Positions 15,440 through 24,555 of a DNA stretch of 64,000 nucleotides are shown here, in pieces. Every line of letters starts with the position of its first letter. The first letter of the stretch is position 1. Source of the stretch: Pseudomonadota bacterium (GTDB lineage: Bacteria; Desulfobacterota; Desulfobulbia; Desulfobulbales; Desulfurivibrionaceae); contig JAHJRQ010000015.1 in NCBI GenBank assembly GCA_018830485.1, positions 310,001-374,000 of the forward strand. The letters run 5' to 3'. The translations under genes were made by a program, and so were the position numbers. The notes under the pieces are model-generated. The model had not been told where the DNA came from. It saw nothing but the letters and a program-made list of their open reading frames with translations, and did no database searches.

Positions 15440-16594
15440 ATGAACATCAACAGCGAACGCCTCGCCACGGTCTTTACGGCCATGTGCTCCATAGACAGTC
15501 CTTCCGGGCAGGAAGCCACGATGTCGGCCTTCCTTAAAAACCTCTTTGCGCAGGAATTTCCCGAAGCTACCATCGCCGAAGACGACTCCGCCCAAGCAAC
15601 GGGCTCCGACGCCAACAATCTGGTGATCCACTTCCCCGGCACCCTTGCAGGAAAACCGATTTTTTTCAATTGCCACCTGGACACCGTTGAACCTGCCAGG
15701 GGGGTCCGGGTCCTCCGGGAAGGCTCCCGTTTCTCCAGCGCGGGGGACACCATTCTCGGCGGGGACGACAAGGCCGGCATCGCAATACTCATTGAGGCCA
15801 TCCGGTGCATCAAAGAGGCAGAGCTTTGCCATCTGCCCTTCGATTTTGTTTTCACCACCAGCGAAGAGATCGGCCTGCGCGGCGCCAAGGCCCTGGACCT
15901 TTCACTGCTGCACGCCAAGGAAGGCTACGCACTGGACAGCACCGGGGTCGACCTGCTCATTGTCGGCGCTCCCGCAGCCAACCATTTCCGGTTCACCGTT
16001 ACCGGGGCGGCAGCCCATGCCGGCTTGCACCCGGAGCGGGGGATCAACGCCATTCAACTTGCCGCCCGCTGCCTTGCCGACCTCCCGCTTGGGCGCATCG
16101 ACGAAGAAAGCACCGCTAATATCGGCCGGATCTCCGGCGGCACGGCAACAAATATCATTCCGGAAACCGCTGTGGTGGAAGGCGAGATACGGAGCCATTC
16201 TCCGGAAAAACTCGCCCGATACTCCAAACAGATCCAAAACACCATCCAAGGCGTCATTGACGGATGGACCCCCGGGCCCGGCGCACACCTCGCTTCCGGC
16301 GTCCGCCCCCGCCTCGATTTTCAAATCAGCCAGGAATACCCGGCCATGCACCTGGACCGAAGCGCCTCGGTCCTGAGACGGGTTGACAAGGCTGCCGCCC
16401 TGCTGCAGCGGGAAATCCGCTACGAACGGGCCGGCGGCGGCAGCGACGCCAACATCTTCAACGGAAAAGGAGTGCAAACCGCCATCATCGGCATCGGCAT
16501 GGATCATGTGCACAGCACCGACGAAACCATTGACCTGCGCGACATGGAACGCACCGCCGAGCTGGTAATCGCCATCTTAACTACCCAGGATTAA
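15440..16594 (+). CDS. M20 family peptidase (PepT-like)
   Basis: 384 aa from ATG at 15440 (GAGGG upstream); a TTG four codons earlier is less likely. Di-zinc site residues: His-x-Asp in NCHLDTVEP, bridging Asp in LGGDDKAG, catalytic Glu pair in TTSEEIGL, Asp in ALDSTG and a C-terminal His in MDHVHSTDE. The dimerisation insert contains AAAHAGLHPERGINAI. This arrangement fits tripeptide aminopeptidase T-like M20B enzymes. It is cytoplasmic, with no signal peptide. It lies just upstream of parS-parAB but is probably not functionally linked. Confidence 0.86.
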   Translation: MNINSERLATVFTAMCSIDSPSGQEATMSAFLKNLFAQEFPEATIAEDDSAQATGSDANNLVIHFPGTLAGKPIFFNCHLDTVEPARGVRVLREGSRFSSAGDTILGGDDKAGIAILIEAIRCIKEAELCHLPFDFVFTTSEEIGLRGAKALDLSLLHAKEGYALDSTGVDLLIVGAPAANHFRFTVTGAAAHAGLHPERGINAIQLAARCLADLPLGRIDEESTANIGRISGGTATNIIPETAVVEGEIRSHSPEKLARYSKQIQNTIQGVIDGWTPGPGAHLASGVRPRLDFQISQEYPAMHLDRSASVLRRVDKAAALLQREIRYERAGGGSDANIFNGKGVQTAIIGIGMDHVHSTDETIDLRDMERTAELVIAILTTQD

Positions 16595-16610
16595 AGAATA
16601 AATCAACGAA

Positions 16611-16626
16611 TGTTCCACGTGAAACA
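16611..16626. promoter_or_regulatory. parS centromere-like site
   Basis: TGTTCCACGTGAAACA differs by one base from the canonical 16-bp parS TGTTTCACGTGAAACA, the ParB-CTP loading site. It lies 183 bp upstream of the parA start, the usual place near the chromosome origin. Confidence 0.92.
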
Positions 16627-16808
16627 TCCCCGGGCAAAAAAGAAGCGCGTTGCCGCAAAAAAGTAAGCGACCTCCCCATGCAGAGTATGGTACTATGCCC
16701 ACCAGGTGGGGCTGAAAAGAACATTTTCCGTGCCCCAAGCAACATGCCCGCGACGAAAAATCCGGCGAAACTCGGCCGGAAACCCGCACCAGGTGGAGGT
16801 TTTCAAGC

Positions 16809-17615
16809 ATGGGATATGAGGCAAAAATTGTTGCCCTGGCCAACCAAAAAGGAGGCGTGGGCAAGACGACCACCGCGATAAACCTGGCGGCCTCCGTGGC
16901 CCTGCTGGGGAAAAAAGTCCTGGTGGTGGATTCGGACCCGCAAGGAAACACCTCCAGCGGGTTGGGGGTGAGTCGCGCCGAAGGCGGAACCCATCTGTAC
17001 CATTGCTACATGGGGGAGGCCGAGACGGCAGCGGTTGTCCAGCCGGCAGCGGGGGTGAAAAAGCTTTCGGTTCTTCCCACCCACATCGACCTGATCGGGG
17101 TCGAGGTCGAGCTGATGAGCGCGGTGAAACGCGAACGCTACCTGGGCAATCTCCTGGCTCCGGTCCGGGGCGAGTATGACTACATCTTCATCGACTGCCC
17201 CCCCTCCCTTGGTTTGTTGACCATCAACGCCCTCACTGCGGCGGACACGGTGCTCATCCCCTTGCAATGCGAATATTTCGCCCTTGAAGGCTTGAGCCAG
17301 CTGGTTCGAACCATCCGGTTGGTGAAAAACTCATACAACAAGAACCTTGCCATCGAGGGTCTCCTTCTGACCATGTACGATGGCAGGAACAAGCTGACCC
17401 ACCAGGTCGTCACCGAGGTGAAAAATCATTTCCAGGATCGGGTCTATGACACGGTGATCCCCCGCAATGTCCGGCTTAGTGAGGCGCCGAGCCATGGCCA
17501 GGCGGCGATCGTTTACGATAAACGCTCAACCGGGGCACTGAGTTATTTGCAGCTCGGGAAAGAGTTTCTCCGCAAGCAGCCGAAGACTGCGGCAAAAGAG
17601 GGAGTGAAAGCATGA
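16809..17615 (+). CDS. parA: Chromosome partitioning ATPase ParA/Soj
   Basis: 268 aa. The deviant Walker A KGGVGKTTTAINLA (about residues 15-28), DSDPQGNTSSGLG and the Walker B region YIFIDCPPSLGLLTINAL mark a ParA/Soj ATPase. It binds DNA in the ATP form and moves ParB-parS complexes. There is no N-terminal HTH, so it is the short chromosomal type. It overlaps parB by 4 bp (ATGA) and follows a parS site. Confidence 0.96.
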   Translation: MGYEAKIVALANQKGGVGKTTTAINLAASVALLGKKVLVVDSDPQGNTSSGLGVSRAEGGTHLYHCYMGEAETAAVVQPAAGVKKLSVLPTHIDLIGVEVELMSAVKRERYLGNLLAPVRGEYDYIFIDCPPSLGLLTINALTAADTVLIPLQCEYFALEGLSQLVRTIRLVKNSYNKNLAIEGLLLTMYDGRNKLTHQVVTEVKNHFQDRVYDTVIPRNVRLSEAPSHGQAAIVYDKRSTGALSYLQLGKEFLRKQPKTAAKEGVKA

Positions 17616-18508
17616 TGAAAAAAACAACCTCGGCCCTTGGCAAGGGACTCGACGCCCTGCTGCCTTCCAGCGGTTCCGATGGGCGCGAATACTTCCTGTG
17701 CCCCATTGACGCCATTGAGGCCAACCCGAATCAGCCGAGAAAAGATATCAATGATACGGCCCTGGCCCAGCTTTCCGCTTCCATCCAGGAAAAAGGCATC
17801 CTGCTGCCCCTGGTCGTCTGCGAGCATGGCGAAGAGGGGCGTTACCAGATCATCGCCGGAGAACGGCGCTGGCGGGCCGCTAAAATGGCGGGGCTGGACG
17901 AGGTTCCGGTTCTGGTGAAAGACGTCACCCCCCTGGATCGCCTTGAGCTCGCGCTCATCGAAAACATCCAGCGGCAGGATCTGAACCCCCTGGAAGAGGC
18001 GGAAGCCTACCTCCGATTGGTAAAGGAATTTCACCTGACCCAGGAAGAGGTGGCGAAACGGGTGGGCAAGGAGCGCTCAACCGTGGCCAATGCCCTGCGG
18101 ATAAACCAACTGCCCGATTTTGCCAAGGAAGATCTGGCCCGCGGCACCTTGAGCATGGGGCATGCGCGAGTATTGCTCAGCGTCGGCGACGAGACATCCA
18201 TGCGCGAGGTCAGAAACGAGATTGTCGAACAGGGACTGAACGTTCGGCAGGCGGAGGCTTTGGCCCAGAAACAGAAAAAGAAAATGGCCGGTGCAGCCAG
18301 TGGGGCAAAACGTCCACCACGAAAATCAGCCAACGAATTGCCGGAATCCTATTGCAAGTCACTGGCCAACGGGCTGATCAACTACCTGGACACCAAAGCG
18401 CGGATCATCCAAAGCGGCACCCGCGGAAAACTGGAAATAGAGTACTATTCCCACGACGACCTGGAACGGGTGTTGTCGCTTATTCTTCCCGGGAAAAAAA
18501 TAAAATAA
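17612..18508 (+). CDS. parB: Chromosome partitioning protein ParB
   Basis: 298 aa. It starts with ALGKGLDALLPS, the ParA-activating segment. The CTPase motifs are NPNQPRKD (box I-like) and GERRWRAAKMAG (box II), followed by NIQRQDLNPLEEAEAY and an HTH (TQEEVAKRVGKERSTVANALR). The C-terminal 45 residues form the dimerisation domain. It loads at parS as a CTP-dependent clamp. It is translationally coupled to parA. Confidence 0.96.
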   Translation: MMKKTTSALGKGLDALLPSSGSDGREYFLCPIDAIEANPNQPRKDINDTALAQLSASIQEKGILLPLVVCEHGEEGRYQIIAGERRWRAAKMAGLDEVPVLVKDVTPLDRLELALIENIQRQDLNPLEEAEAYLRLVKEFHLTQEEVAKRVGKERSTVANALRINQLPDFAKEDLARGTLSMGHARVLLSVGDETSMREVRNEIVEQGLNVRQAEALAQKQKKKMAGAASGAKRPPRKSANELPESYCKSLANGLINYLDTKARIIQSGTRGKLEIEYYSHDDLERVLSLILPGKKIK

Positions 18509-18844
18509 TCATTATTTTCAAGCTGTTAAACGTTCATCAAGACCTGAAAGCATAGTGCAACCCTTCGACAAGCTCAGGGTGAACGGTTAACTGACAGGGA
18601 GCCTTGAAATATTCAAGGCTCCTGTGCGGCGCAAGGACGACCCGTCATTTTCAGCCACTTAAGTTGCTGAAAATGTGAGCAAAGGAAAAACTTGTTTTGG
18701 TTTTGCGGCTTGAAAAATCAACAGGAAGTTGATTTTCCAAGGTTCCCGATAGATTTCATCCGTTCCCCCTGAGCTTGTCGAAGGGCAAATACGCAAGCGA
18801 ATGGAAAAGCACCCCTCTTGGAAACAAAACGATTTGGAAGAAGC
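18509..18844. other. Intergenic region with two hairpins and repeat arms
   Basis: No gene is visible. It contains two arms of the CTTCGACA...CTCAG family (18560-18587 and 18760-18785, opposite orientations), an 11-bp perfect hairpin GGAGCCTTGAA/TTCAAGGCTCC (18598-18622) that may end the parAB transcript, and a 10-bp perfect hairpin CATTTTCAGC/GCTGAAAATG (18646-18675). No promoter for pyrK stands out. Confidence 0.7.
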
Positions 18845-19639
18845 ATGAACCAATATGAAGAACAGGCCGAGATCATCCGGCAGGACCAACTCACTGCGGA
18901 GATCTTCCGCCTCACCGTGAAAGCGCCGGAAATTGCAAGCCACGCCCTTCCCGGCCAGTTTGTCATGGTCCGAACCGCTCCCTGCTACGACCCCCTTCTC
19001 CGGCGGCCCCTGTCCATTCACCAGACCATCGGCAACCAGCAGGTTCAGCTCCTCTATAAGGTTGTGGGCAAGGGGACCCGGATGCTCGCCGCAATGAGGC
19101 CTGGTCACGCACTGAACCTGACCGGGCCCCTTGGCCGCGGTTTTGCTTTCCAAAACCGATCGGCGATCTGCCTGATTGGCGGCGGCATGGGGATTGCCCC
19201 CCTGTATTTTCTCGCCAGGGAGATCCTGCGCGTAAACGCGCCGCCGAAATGCGTCGTTTTGCTCGGCGGTCGCACAGCCGCGGAACTTGGCCCCCTGCCA
19301 ATGGATTTCAAGGATATCGGCATGACGGAAATCCATATTGCCACCGACGACGGAAGCCTTGGGCATCATGGCTTTGTGGCTGAGATACTCCCGCAACACC
19401 TGGACTCCGGCCATGACTGGACGGTGTGCACCTGCGGCCCGCATCCGATGATGAAGGCGGTGGTAGGCCAGTGCCGACAGCAGGGCTGGCAGTGCCAGGT
19501 TTCCCTGGAAACCATGATGGCCTGCGGGATCTCTGCCTGCCTCGGCTGCGCGATTCCCCGGGCCGACCTCTCCGGCCCCTATCTGCATGTCTGCAAGGAC
19601 GGACCGGTTTTCAACGCAGAGGAGGTGGCCTGGCTATGA
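18845..19639 (+). CDS. pyrK: Dihydroorotate dehydrogenase B electron-transfer subunit PyrK
   Basis: 264 aa from ATG at 18845 (GGAAG upstream). FAD-binding residues RRPLSIHQ, the GTRML loop, the NAD-binding GGGMGIAPLYFLA and a C-terminal 2Fe-2S site CMACGISACLGCAI (with a further Cys in HVCKDG) are present. It passes electrons from PyrD to NAD+. The coupling to pyrD by a 4-bp ATGA overlap supports a class IB enzyme, the PyrD2-PyrK2 heterotetramer. Confidence 0.94.
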   Translation: MNQYEEQAEIIRQDQLTAEIFRLTVKAPEIASHALPGQFVMVRTAPCYDPLLRRPLSIHQTIGNQQVQLLYKVVGKGTRMLAAMRPGHALNLTGPLGRGFAFQNRSAICLIGGGMGIAPLYFLAREILRVNAPPKCVVLLGGRTAAELGPLPMDFKDIGMTEIHIATDDGSLGHHGFVAEILPQHLDSGHDWTVCTCGPHPMMKAVVGQCRQQGWQCQVSLETMMACGISACLGCAIPRADLSGPYLHVCKDGPVFNAEEVAWL

Positions 19640-20556
19640 ACAAACCGGACCTGCGCGTCACCATCGGCTCCCTCGTTTTCAAGAATCCCGTGCTCACCGC
19701 CTCCGGCACCTTTGGGTATGCCAAGGAATTCGAGCCCTTCGTCAATCTCCATCATCTTGGCGGCGTGGTGGTCAAGGGCATCTCCCTCGTACCGCGCCGG
19801 GGGAATCCCCCGCCCCGCATCGTGGAAACCGCCGGAGGCATGCTCAACGCCATCGGCCTGGAAAACGTGGGGCTGGAACGCTTCATTGCCGAAAAGATGA
19901 ACTATTTGCGCGGGATCGGCACCAGGGTGATCGTCAATATCCTGGGCGACAGCCTGGAAGAGTACCAAACCCTGGCCCAACGGCTCAGCGAGGTGGAGGG
20001 GATCAGCGGACTTGAGGTGAACATCTCCTGCCCCAATGTGAAAAAAGGCGGGGTTGCTTTCGGCACCGACCCGGCAATGGCCGAGGCCGTTACCAGGGCA
20101 GTATGCGCGCACACCACCCTGCCGGTGATCGTCAAACTCTCCCCCAACGTCACCGACATCACCGCCATCGCCAAGGCTGTCGAGGCTGGCGGAGCCCAGG
20201 CGGTTTCCCTGATCAACACCCTGCTGGGCATGGCCATCGACGTCAAAAGCCGCAGGCCGAGGTTGGCCAATATCGTGGGCGGGCTCTCAGGCCCGGCGAT
20301 CAAGCCCATTGCCCTGCGCATGGTCTGGCAGGTTGCCCAGGCCGTGCAGATTCCGGTGATCGGCATCGGCGGCATCACCACCACCGAAGACGCCCTTGAA
20401 TTCCTCTTGGCAGGCGCCACGGCCATTGAGGTCGGCACCGCGAATTTCGTCAATCCCCGGGCAAGCCAGGAGATTGTCGAAGGGCTTGGGCGTTATGTGT
20501 TGGAGAATAGGCTTGAGGGGATCAGAGAGGTGATTGGGGGGCTTGTTCTGGGCTGA
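19636..20556 (+). CDS. pyrD: Dihydroorotate dehydrogenase class IB catalytic subunit PyrD
   Basis: 306 aa from ATG at 19636. FMN-barrel features: PVLTASGTFGYAKEF, GLENVGLERF, EVNISCPNVKKGG (catalytic Cys of class I enzymes), KLSPNVTDI and GIGGITTTEDALEFLLAGA. It oxidises dihydroorotate to orotate in pyrimidine synthesis. No other pyr gene is nearby. A repeat pair begins 20 bp after the stop. Confidence 0.95.
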   Translation: MNKPDLRVTIGSLVFKNPVLTASGTFGYAKEFEPFVNLHHLGGVVVKGISLVPRRGNPPPRIVETAGGMLNAIGLENVGLERFIAEKMNYLRGIGTRVIVNILGDSLEEYQTLAQRLSEVEGISGLEVNISCPNVKKGGVAFGTDPAMAEAVTRAVCAHTTLPVIVKLSPNVTDITAIAKAVEAGGAQAVSLINTLLGMAIDVKSRRPRLANIVGGLSGPAIKPIALRMVWQVAQAVQIPVIGIGGITTTEDALEFLLAGATAIEVGTANFVNPRASQEIVEGLGRYVLENRLEGIREVIGGLVLG

Positions 20557-20576
20557 TTTTCTGCTTGGGGAAAAGC

Positions 20577-20676
20577 ACCCTTCGACAGGGCTCTCCTGAG
20601 CTTGTCGAAGGGCTCAGGGCGAACGGAAGAATCAATCGATAAAAAATCCGTTCATCCTGAACCTGTCGAAGGATCG
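20577..20676. repeat. CTTCGACAGGCTCAG family repeat pair
   Basis: Three arms in alternating orientation (20577-20600, 20598-20626, 20648-20676) sit between pyrD and the GIY-YIG gene. The right part overlaps the 3' end of the GIY-YIG frame. Confidence 0.85.
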
Positions 20677-20957
20677 CCCTTTTTCCTTCGTCGCGCCAAA
20701 CGAGCAACCTCCTGCCAATCACCGCACATCATGGCCTCTTTCTTCTTGCGATTCCAACCCTTAATTTGCCGTTCCGCCGACAAAGCCTCTTCACGCGTGA
20801 CACATTCCTGAGACCAAGCAAGCTCCATCGGTAAAAGGGTCGCTGTGTATCCTTCACATTCTCCGTTCTGATGTTGAGCGATGCGATGTTCAAGATTGTC
20901 GGTGTGGCCTGTGTAATAGCTCCCGTCAGCACAACGCAGGATGTACACCCAAAACAT
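20652..20957 (-). CDS. GIY-YIG endonuclease-like protein
   Basis: 101 aa. VYILRCADGSYYTGHT near the N-terminus is the GIY-YIG signature with its conserved Tyr pair, followed by RIAQHQNGECEGYTATLLP and EALSAERQIKGWNRKKKEAM, typical of the short UPF0213-like family. The biological role of these small proteins is mostly unknown. The last residues (GDPSTGSG) are encoded by an intergenic repeat, so the repeat insertion set the present stop codon. Confidence 0.88.
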   Translation of the reverse strand: MFWVYILRCADGSYYTGHTDNLEHRIAQHQNGECEGYTATLLPMELAWSQECVTREEALSAERQIKGWNRKKKEAMMCGDWQEVARLARRRKKGDPSTGSG

Positions 20958-20980
20958 TTCAAGCCTCTAACTGGTTGCAT

Positions 20981-21057
20981 AGTGCTTCGACAAGCTCAGC
21001 ACGAACGGAAAACTCCATCGATGAAAAATTCCGTTCGCCCTGAGCTTGTCGAAGGGT
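20981..21057. repeat. CTTCGACAAGCTCAG inverted pair
   Basis: Arms 20981-21009 and 21030-21057 face each other upstream of the GIY-YIG gene and downstream of the phosphatase gene. Same family as 8823-8906. Confidence 0.85.
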
Positions 21058-21096
21058 TGCCTTAAAATCCCCCCAAAAATACAGAATACAAAAACC

Positions 21097-21684
21097 TCAA
21101 AATTCCACCTCCGTCCCACCCGAATCATCCCGAACCAACCTCGCCACCTGTCCATTGCCAACCTTGATGGCTCGAAAATCCGCAATGGGCCGGTCCAGAT
21201 AATGCAGCAGCAGCGCCCGGACCACTATCAAGTGGCTCACCACCAAAAGATTTTGTCCGGAATATTCGCGAAAGAGCGATTCAACACACGCAACCGCCCT
21301 CCCCTGCACCTGGGCGATGGTTTCGCAGGCCGGCACACAAAATCCTGCCGGGTCGGCGAGCCAGGTTGGATATTCCTCCCCGAACCTCGCCCGGATCGCC
21401 TCCTTGGTCAGTCCGTCCCAGTGGGGAATGCTGATCTCGTTCAGAGCCCCATCCGCAGTAACCTCCACACCAAGCAGATCCCCTACAATATCCGCCGACT
21501 GCCTGGTCCGAGCCAAGGGGCCGCAGAATATCCTGCCGATACCGAGTCCGGCCAGGACCCGCGCAACCTCGGCAAGCTGGACCTCACCCTCAGGATGCAA
21601 GGGCTCCTGGGTGCGCCCGGCAAAAACATCGTTCTTGTTCGCCGCAGTCAACCCATGCCGGATGAGATGGATGGTGGTGTTCAT
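21097..21684 (-). CDS. Histidine phosphatase family protein
   Basis: 195 aa. HLIRHGLTAANKNDVFAGR gives the RHG catalytic His and phosphate-binding Arg. SGPLARTRQSADI is represented by CGPLARTRQSADI, and NLLVVSHLIVVRALL carries the second His. It is a branch of the phosphoglycerate mutase-like superfamily; possible roles include alpha-ribazole phosphatase (CobC) or a general phosphatase. There is no cobalamin gene next to it, so no specific name is given. Confidence 0.86.
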   Translation of the reverse strand: MNTTIHLIRHGLTAANKNDVFAGRTQEPLHPEGEVQLAEVARVLAGLGIGRIFCGPLARTRQSADIVGDLLGVEVTADGALNEISIPHWDGLTKEAIRARFGEEYPTWLADPAGFCVPACETIAQVQGRAVACVESLFREYSGQNLLVVSHLIVVRALLLHYLDRPIADFRAIKVGNGQVARLVRDDSGGTEVEF

Positions 21685-21786
21685 GCGTGTCCTTTCACCC
21701 TGCCTGCACGAGCGGCTTCAGCCGCGATAAGTATTGACCCGGCGATTAAATAGGTCATGCCCGAATGCTTTCGTCGGGCATCCATC

Positions 21787-21818
21787 CCTCTGGATTCCCG
21801 CCTTCGCGGGAATGACGG
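21787..21818. repeat. TTCCCGCCTTCGCGGGAA palindromic repeat
   Basis: A palindrome centred on GCCTTCGC, of the same type as the CCGGCTTTCGCCGG pair at 23731-23813. It lies in the 292-bp gap upstream of the VCBS protein gene. One AGCGGCTTCAGCCGCG arm is also present at 21707-21729. Confidence 0.75.
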
Positions 21819-21976
21819 TTTACATATTTAGCCACCGAAGCAATAACCCCTCTCCCCACAACCTCGGAGCATGCCAGCTCTGCAAAAAACTCTTGCCCTA
21901 CCGCGTTTCTTCGGAGTAAGCTCCAGGCTTTAAACTCTACGGAAAATCACTCTTCTTTTCAATAAGGAAACCGGTC

Positions 21977-23662
21977 ATGCTCAAACAAACCAAGCGCTCA
22001 ATCCCAGCCTTGCTCGCCGCACTGCTTTTCGCCCTGCATCTTGCGCTGCCGACGATCGGGGCGGCGCAAGCCGGGCGCATAGCCTTTCTGCCCTTCAAGG
22101 CCAACGCCCCGCAAGACATGAGCTATCTCACCAGCGGCATCCGCGACATGCTTGCCAGCCGCCTTGCCTCGGAGGTCGGCCTCACGGTGATCGACAAGAC
22201 CGCGGTGGACAAGGCTCTGGCCGCAGCCGGAACCCCCACCCAGAACGAGGCGTTTATCAAGCTGGGCAAGAGTCTCCAGGCGGATTTTCTGGTGGTGGGC
22301 AGCCTCACCGCCATGGGCAGCAGCCTCTCGCTGGATGCCAAGGTTTTTGAGATGGCCAAGGGCGCGCCACGGAATTTTTACGCCACAGCCAAGAACGAAA
22401 GCGAAATCATCCAAAGTATCGACTCCCTGGCCTGGGATATAAGCGAAAAAATATTTTCCCACCAGCGCCCGGCAACGGCGCTTGTTCAGCCCCAAACCGC
22501 CGTCCAGCAATCCGCCCAACCCCAGCCGCAGTACGCCACCGCCCATCCGGAACGCGCCTTTGCCAGCCGGACGGGCATGGGCGGCGGCTCGCCCTTCATC
22601 TACCCGAAAGGCATCACCAGCGAGTTCCAGAAAACCCAGAACATGAAACTCTCCCTCCAGTTCATGGAAATGGCCGATCTTGACGGCGACGGCCAGGACG
22701 AAGTTATTTTTGCCGATATCGATTCGGTCCAGATCTTCAAGCGTGACAACACCCGGTTGAGCAAGGTCGGCCAGATCCCCGGCAAGGTTGGGTACCGCGT
22801 CCACGCCATCACCGTGGCGGACCTCAATAAAAACGGCAAGCCGGAAATTTATGTCAGCGCTGCAAATCATAACACCCCAAACTCTTTTGCCTTCGAGTGG
22901 CTTGGCGCGGACAAGGCCACCTATCTTTTCCAGGAGCAACAGTGGTATGTTCGGGCCATGCCCGTCCCGGGAGAGGGAATGGTGTTGGCCGGTCAGCGGG
23001 CTGAACTCGACAAGGCCGTGGCCCCCGGCATCTTCCGCCTCAATCTAAGCAATGGCGTTCTGAAAGCGAGCAGCTCCATGGAAGTCCCGGCCGGCGTCAA
23101 TCTGTTTGAATTCACCATTGCCGATCTGGACAACGACGGCAGCCGGGAGATCATCGCCATCGATCAGTATGACCGGCTCCAGGTTCTGCGCGCCGGCGGC
23201 ACCGCCCTCTGGAAAAGCGATGAATTTTATGGCGGCACCACCCGCTTCATCGGCGGGGAGGCAGCCACGAGTGCCCACGAACCCATAAATAACGACAAAA
23301 ATGAACGGGTCTATATCCCCTCGCGGATCATCGTTTACGATGTGAACGGCGACGGCCAGCAGGACATCATCCTCAACAAGAATCTTTCCACCTCGTCGCG
23401 GATATTCAAGAACATGAAGAACTACCCCTCCGGCGAGATTCATGCCCTGACCTGGAACGGCCTTGCCCTGTCCGAGCTGTGGCGGACCAGAAAGATCGAC
23501 GGCTACATCGTGGATTACCTGCTGCGCCCCAATGCGGACAAGAAGGGAGCGGAACTGCTGGTCGGCCTGATTTTGAGCAGCAGCTCCCTTGATCTGTTCT
23601 CCGAACAGACCTCCACCATGCTCATCTATCAATTGGATTTCAGCAAGAAGCAGGAGCAGTAA
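21977..23662 (+). CDS. Exported VCBS/FG-GAP repeat protein
   Basis: 561 aa. A signal peptide (about residues 1-31, cleavage near GAAQA-GR) is followed by a domain of the CsgG/TolB-N-like type: IAFLPFKANAPQDMSYLTSGIRDMLASRL in two parts, and ADFLVVGSLTAMGSSLSLDAKVFE. A low-complexity Gln/Pro linker (about 170-190) leads to FG-GAP/VCBS repeats with calcium-loop sequences DLDGDGQDEVIF, DLNKNGKPEIYV, DLDNDGSREIIA and DVNGDGQQDIIL. It probably forms a periplasmic or outer-membrane-associated beta-propeller. The function is unknown. It is preceded by 292 bp of repeats and appears monocistronic. Confidence 0.82.
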   Translation: MLKQTKRSIPALLAALLFALHLALPTIGAAQAGRIAFLPFKANAPQDMSYLTSGIRDMLASRLASEVGLTVIDKTAVDKALAAAGTPTQNEAFIKLGKSLQADFLVVGSLTAMGSSLSLDAKVFEMAKGAPRNFYATAKNESEIIQSIDSLAWDISEKIFSHQRPATALVQPQTAVQQSAQPQPQYATAHPERAFASRTGMGGGSPFIYPKGITSEFQKTQNMKLSLQFMEMADLDGDGQDEVIFADIDSVQIFKRDNTRLSKVGQIPGKVGYRVHAITVADLNKNGKPEIYVSAANHNTPNSFAFEWLGADKATYLFQEQQWYVRAMPVPGEGMVLAGQRAELDKAVAPGIFRLNLSNGVLKASSSMEVPAGVNLFEFTIADLDNDGSREIIAIDQYDRLQVLRAGGTALWKSDEFYGGTTRFIGGEAATSAHEPINNDKNERVYIPSRIIVYDVNGDGQQDIILNKNLSTSSRIFKNMKNYPSGEIHALTWNGLALSELWRTRKIDGYIVDYLLRPNADKKGAELLVGLILSSSSLDLFSEQTSTMLIYQLDFSKKQEQ

Positions 23663-23966
23663 GCTGCGGCAGCAAACAGTACAGGCCTGTAGGAGAGGGC
23701 TTATCCGCTCCGGCGGGCCTTGTACTCTTGTCGTCATTCCGGCGAAAGCCGGAAACCAGTAATCTCAGCAAATTGCAACACCTCTGGACCCCGGCTTTCG
23801 CCGGGGTGACGGCTTTTGCAAGACCATCACCTGCCAGTTTTTTGCCGCCACCTATCCCCTTCTTTTCCTGACCGCAAAACACCCGCAACATGATACGCAG
23901 AGTGCTTGACTATTTCACGAATGGTCACTATTATGACCATATAAATGTGCAAATGGGAGGTACGCT
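23663..23966. other. Intergenic region with repeat pair and TA promoter
   Basis: No gene. It holds an inverted pair CGTCATTCCGGCGAAAGCCGG (23732-23752) and CCCCGGCTTTCGCCGGGGTGACGG (23789-23812). Near its end is a strong promoter for the phd gene: TTGACT (23906-23911), 17 bp, TATTAT (23929-23934). The imperfect operator ATGGTC-N8-GACCAT (23921-23940) straddles the -10, as expected for Phd autorepression. GGGAGG precedes the ATG. Confidence 0.8.
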
Positions 23967-24245
23967 ATGTTGCATATCGAGGCGTATGTGCCGATCAGCA
24001 AGGCAAAAGCAAATCTTTTGGATCTTGTAAGAGCCCTGCATGATTCGCAGGACATCATCGCCATTACAAAAAACGGTGTCCCGGAAGCGGTTCTCATCAG
24101 CATGGAAGGCTATGAAGGGTTGATGGAAACGCTGGAGATTCTTGCCGACCCCGAAACCATGAAAGTAATGGCATCCTCGATCGAGGACGCAAAGGGTGAC
24201 AGATGGGTGGACGAGGCCGAGGTGCTGCGTGCCCTGCAGGCTTAA
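23967..24245 (+). CDS. Phd/YefM family antitoxin
   Basis: 92 aa. VPISKAKANLLDLVRALHD and IAITKNGVPEAVLISMEGYEGLMETLEIL are the standard Phd/YefM DNA-binding fold with a C-terminal toxin-binding tail. It should repress its own promoter and neutralise the overlapping RelE/ParE toxin. The pair looks intact, unlike several neighbours. Confidence 0.9.
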   Translation: MLHIEAYVPISKAKANLLDLVRALHDSQDIIAITKNGVPEAVLISMEGYEGLMETLEILADPETMKVMASSIEDAKGDRWVDEAEVLRALQA

Positions 24246-24510
24246 ATTCACGGAAACCGCCTTCAACCGCATTGCCCACTTCCCGCCGGAGCTGAAAAAA
24301 CTTTTCCGGGAGGCGCTGACGGAACTGCAAAACAACCCCGGGCTCGGCAAGTTTCTCAAGGAGGAGCTTGCCGGGTATCAGTCCTTGGCCCGCAAGCGCT
24401 ACCGGATCATCTACAAAGCAGACGACCGCCATAAAACAGTGTGGGTGTATTTCGCCGGGCATCGAAAAGACATCTATGAACTTTTCCGTGCGCACCTCGA
24501 AAAGGGATGA
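24229..24510 (+). CDS. RelE/ParE family toxin
   Basis: 93 aa from a GTG at 24229 (GAGGT upstream), chosen so that the KFTETAFNRIAHFPPELKKLF start matches family length; the longer frame is antisense-like filler. Fold markers: RKRYRIIYKADDRHKTVWVYFAGHRKDIY near the C-terminus in two strands. It overlaps the antitoxin end by 17 bp, so translation is coupled. It is probably an mRNA interferase. Confidence 0.85.
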   Translation: MPCRLKFTETAFNRIAHFPPELKKLFREALTELQNNPGLGKFLKEELAGYQSLARKRYRIIYKADDRHKTVWVYFAGHRKDIYELFRAHLEKG

Positions 24511-24555
24511 CAGCCGAGATACAGGAAGATTCACGTTAAATTTTCGGAAAAGCCC

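Noticed and set aside
16690-16800. Two CACCAGGTGG motifs upstream of parA
   Set aside because: Only two short copies; could be an operator but there is not enough evidence to call it.
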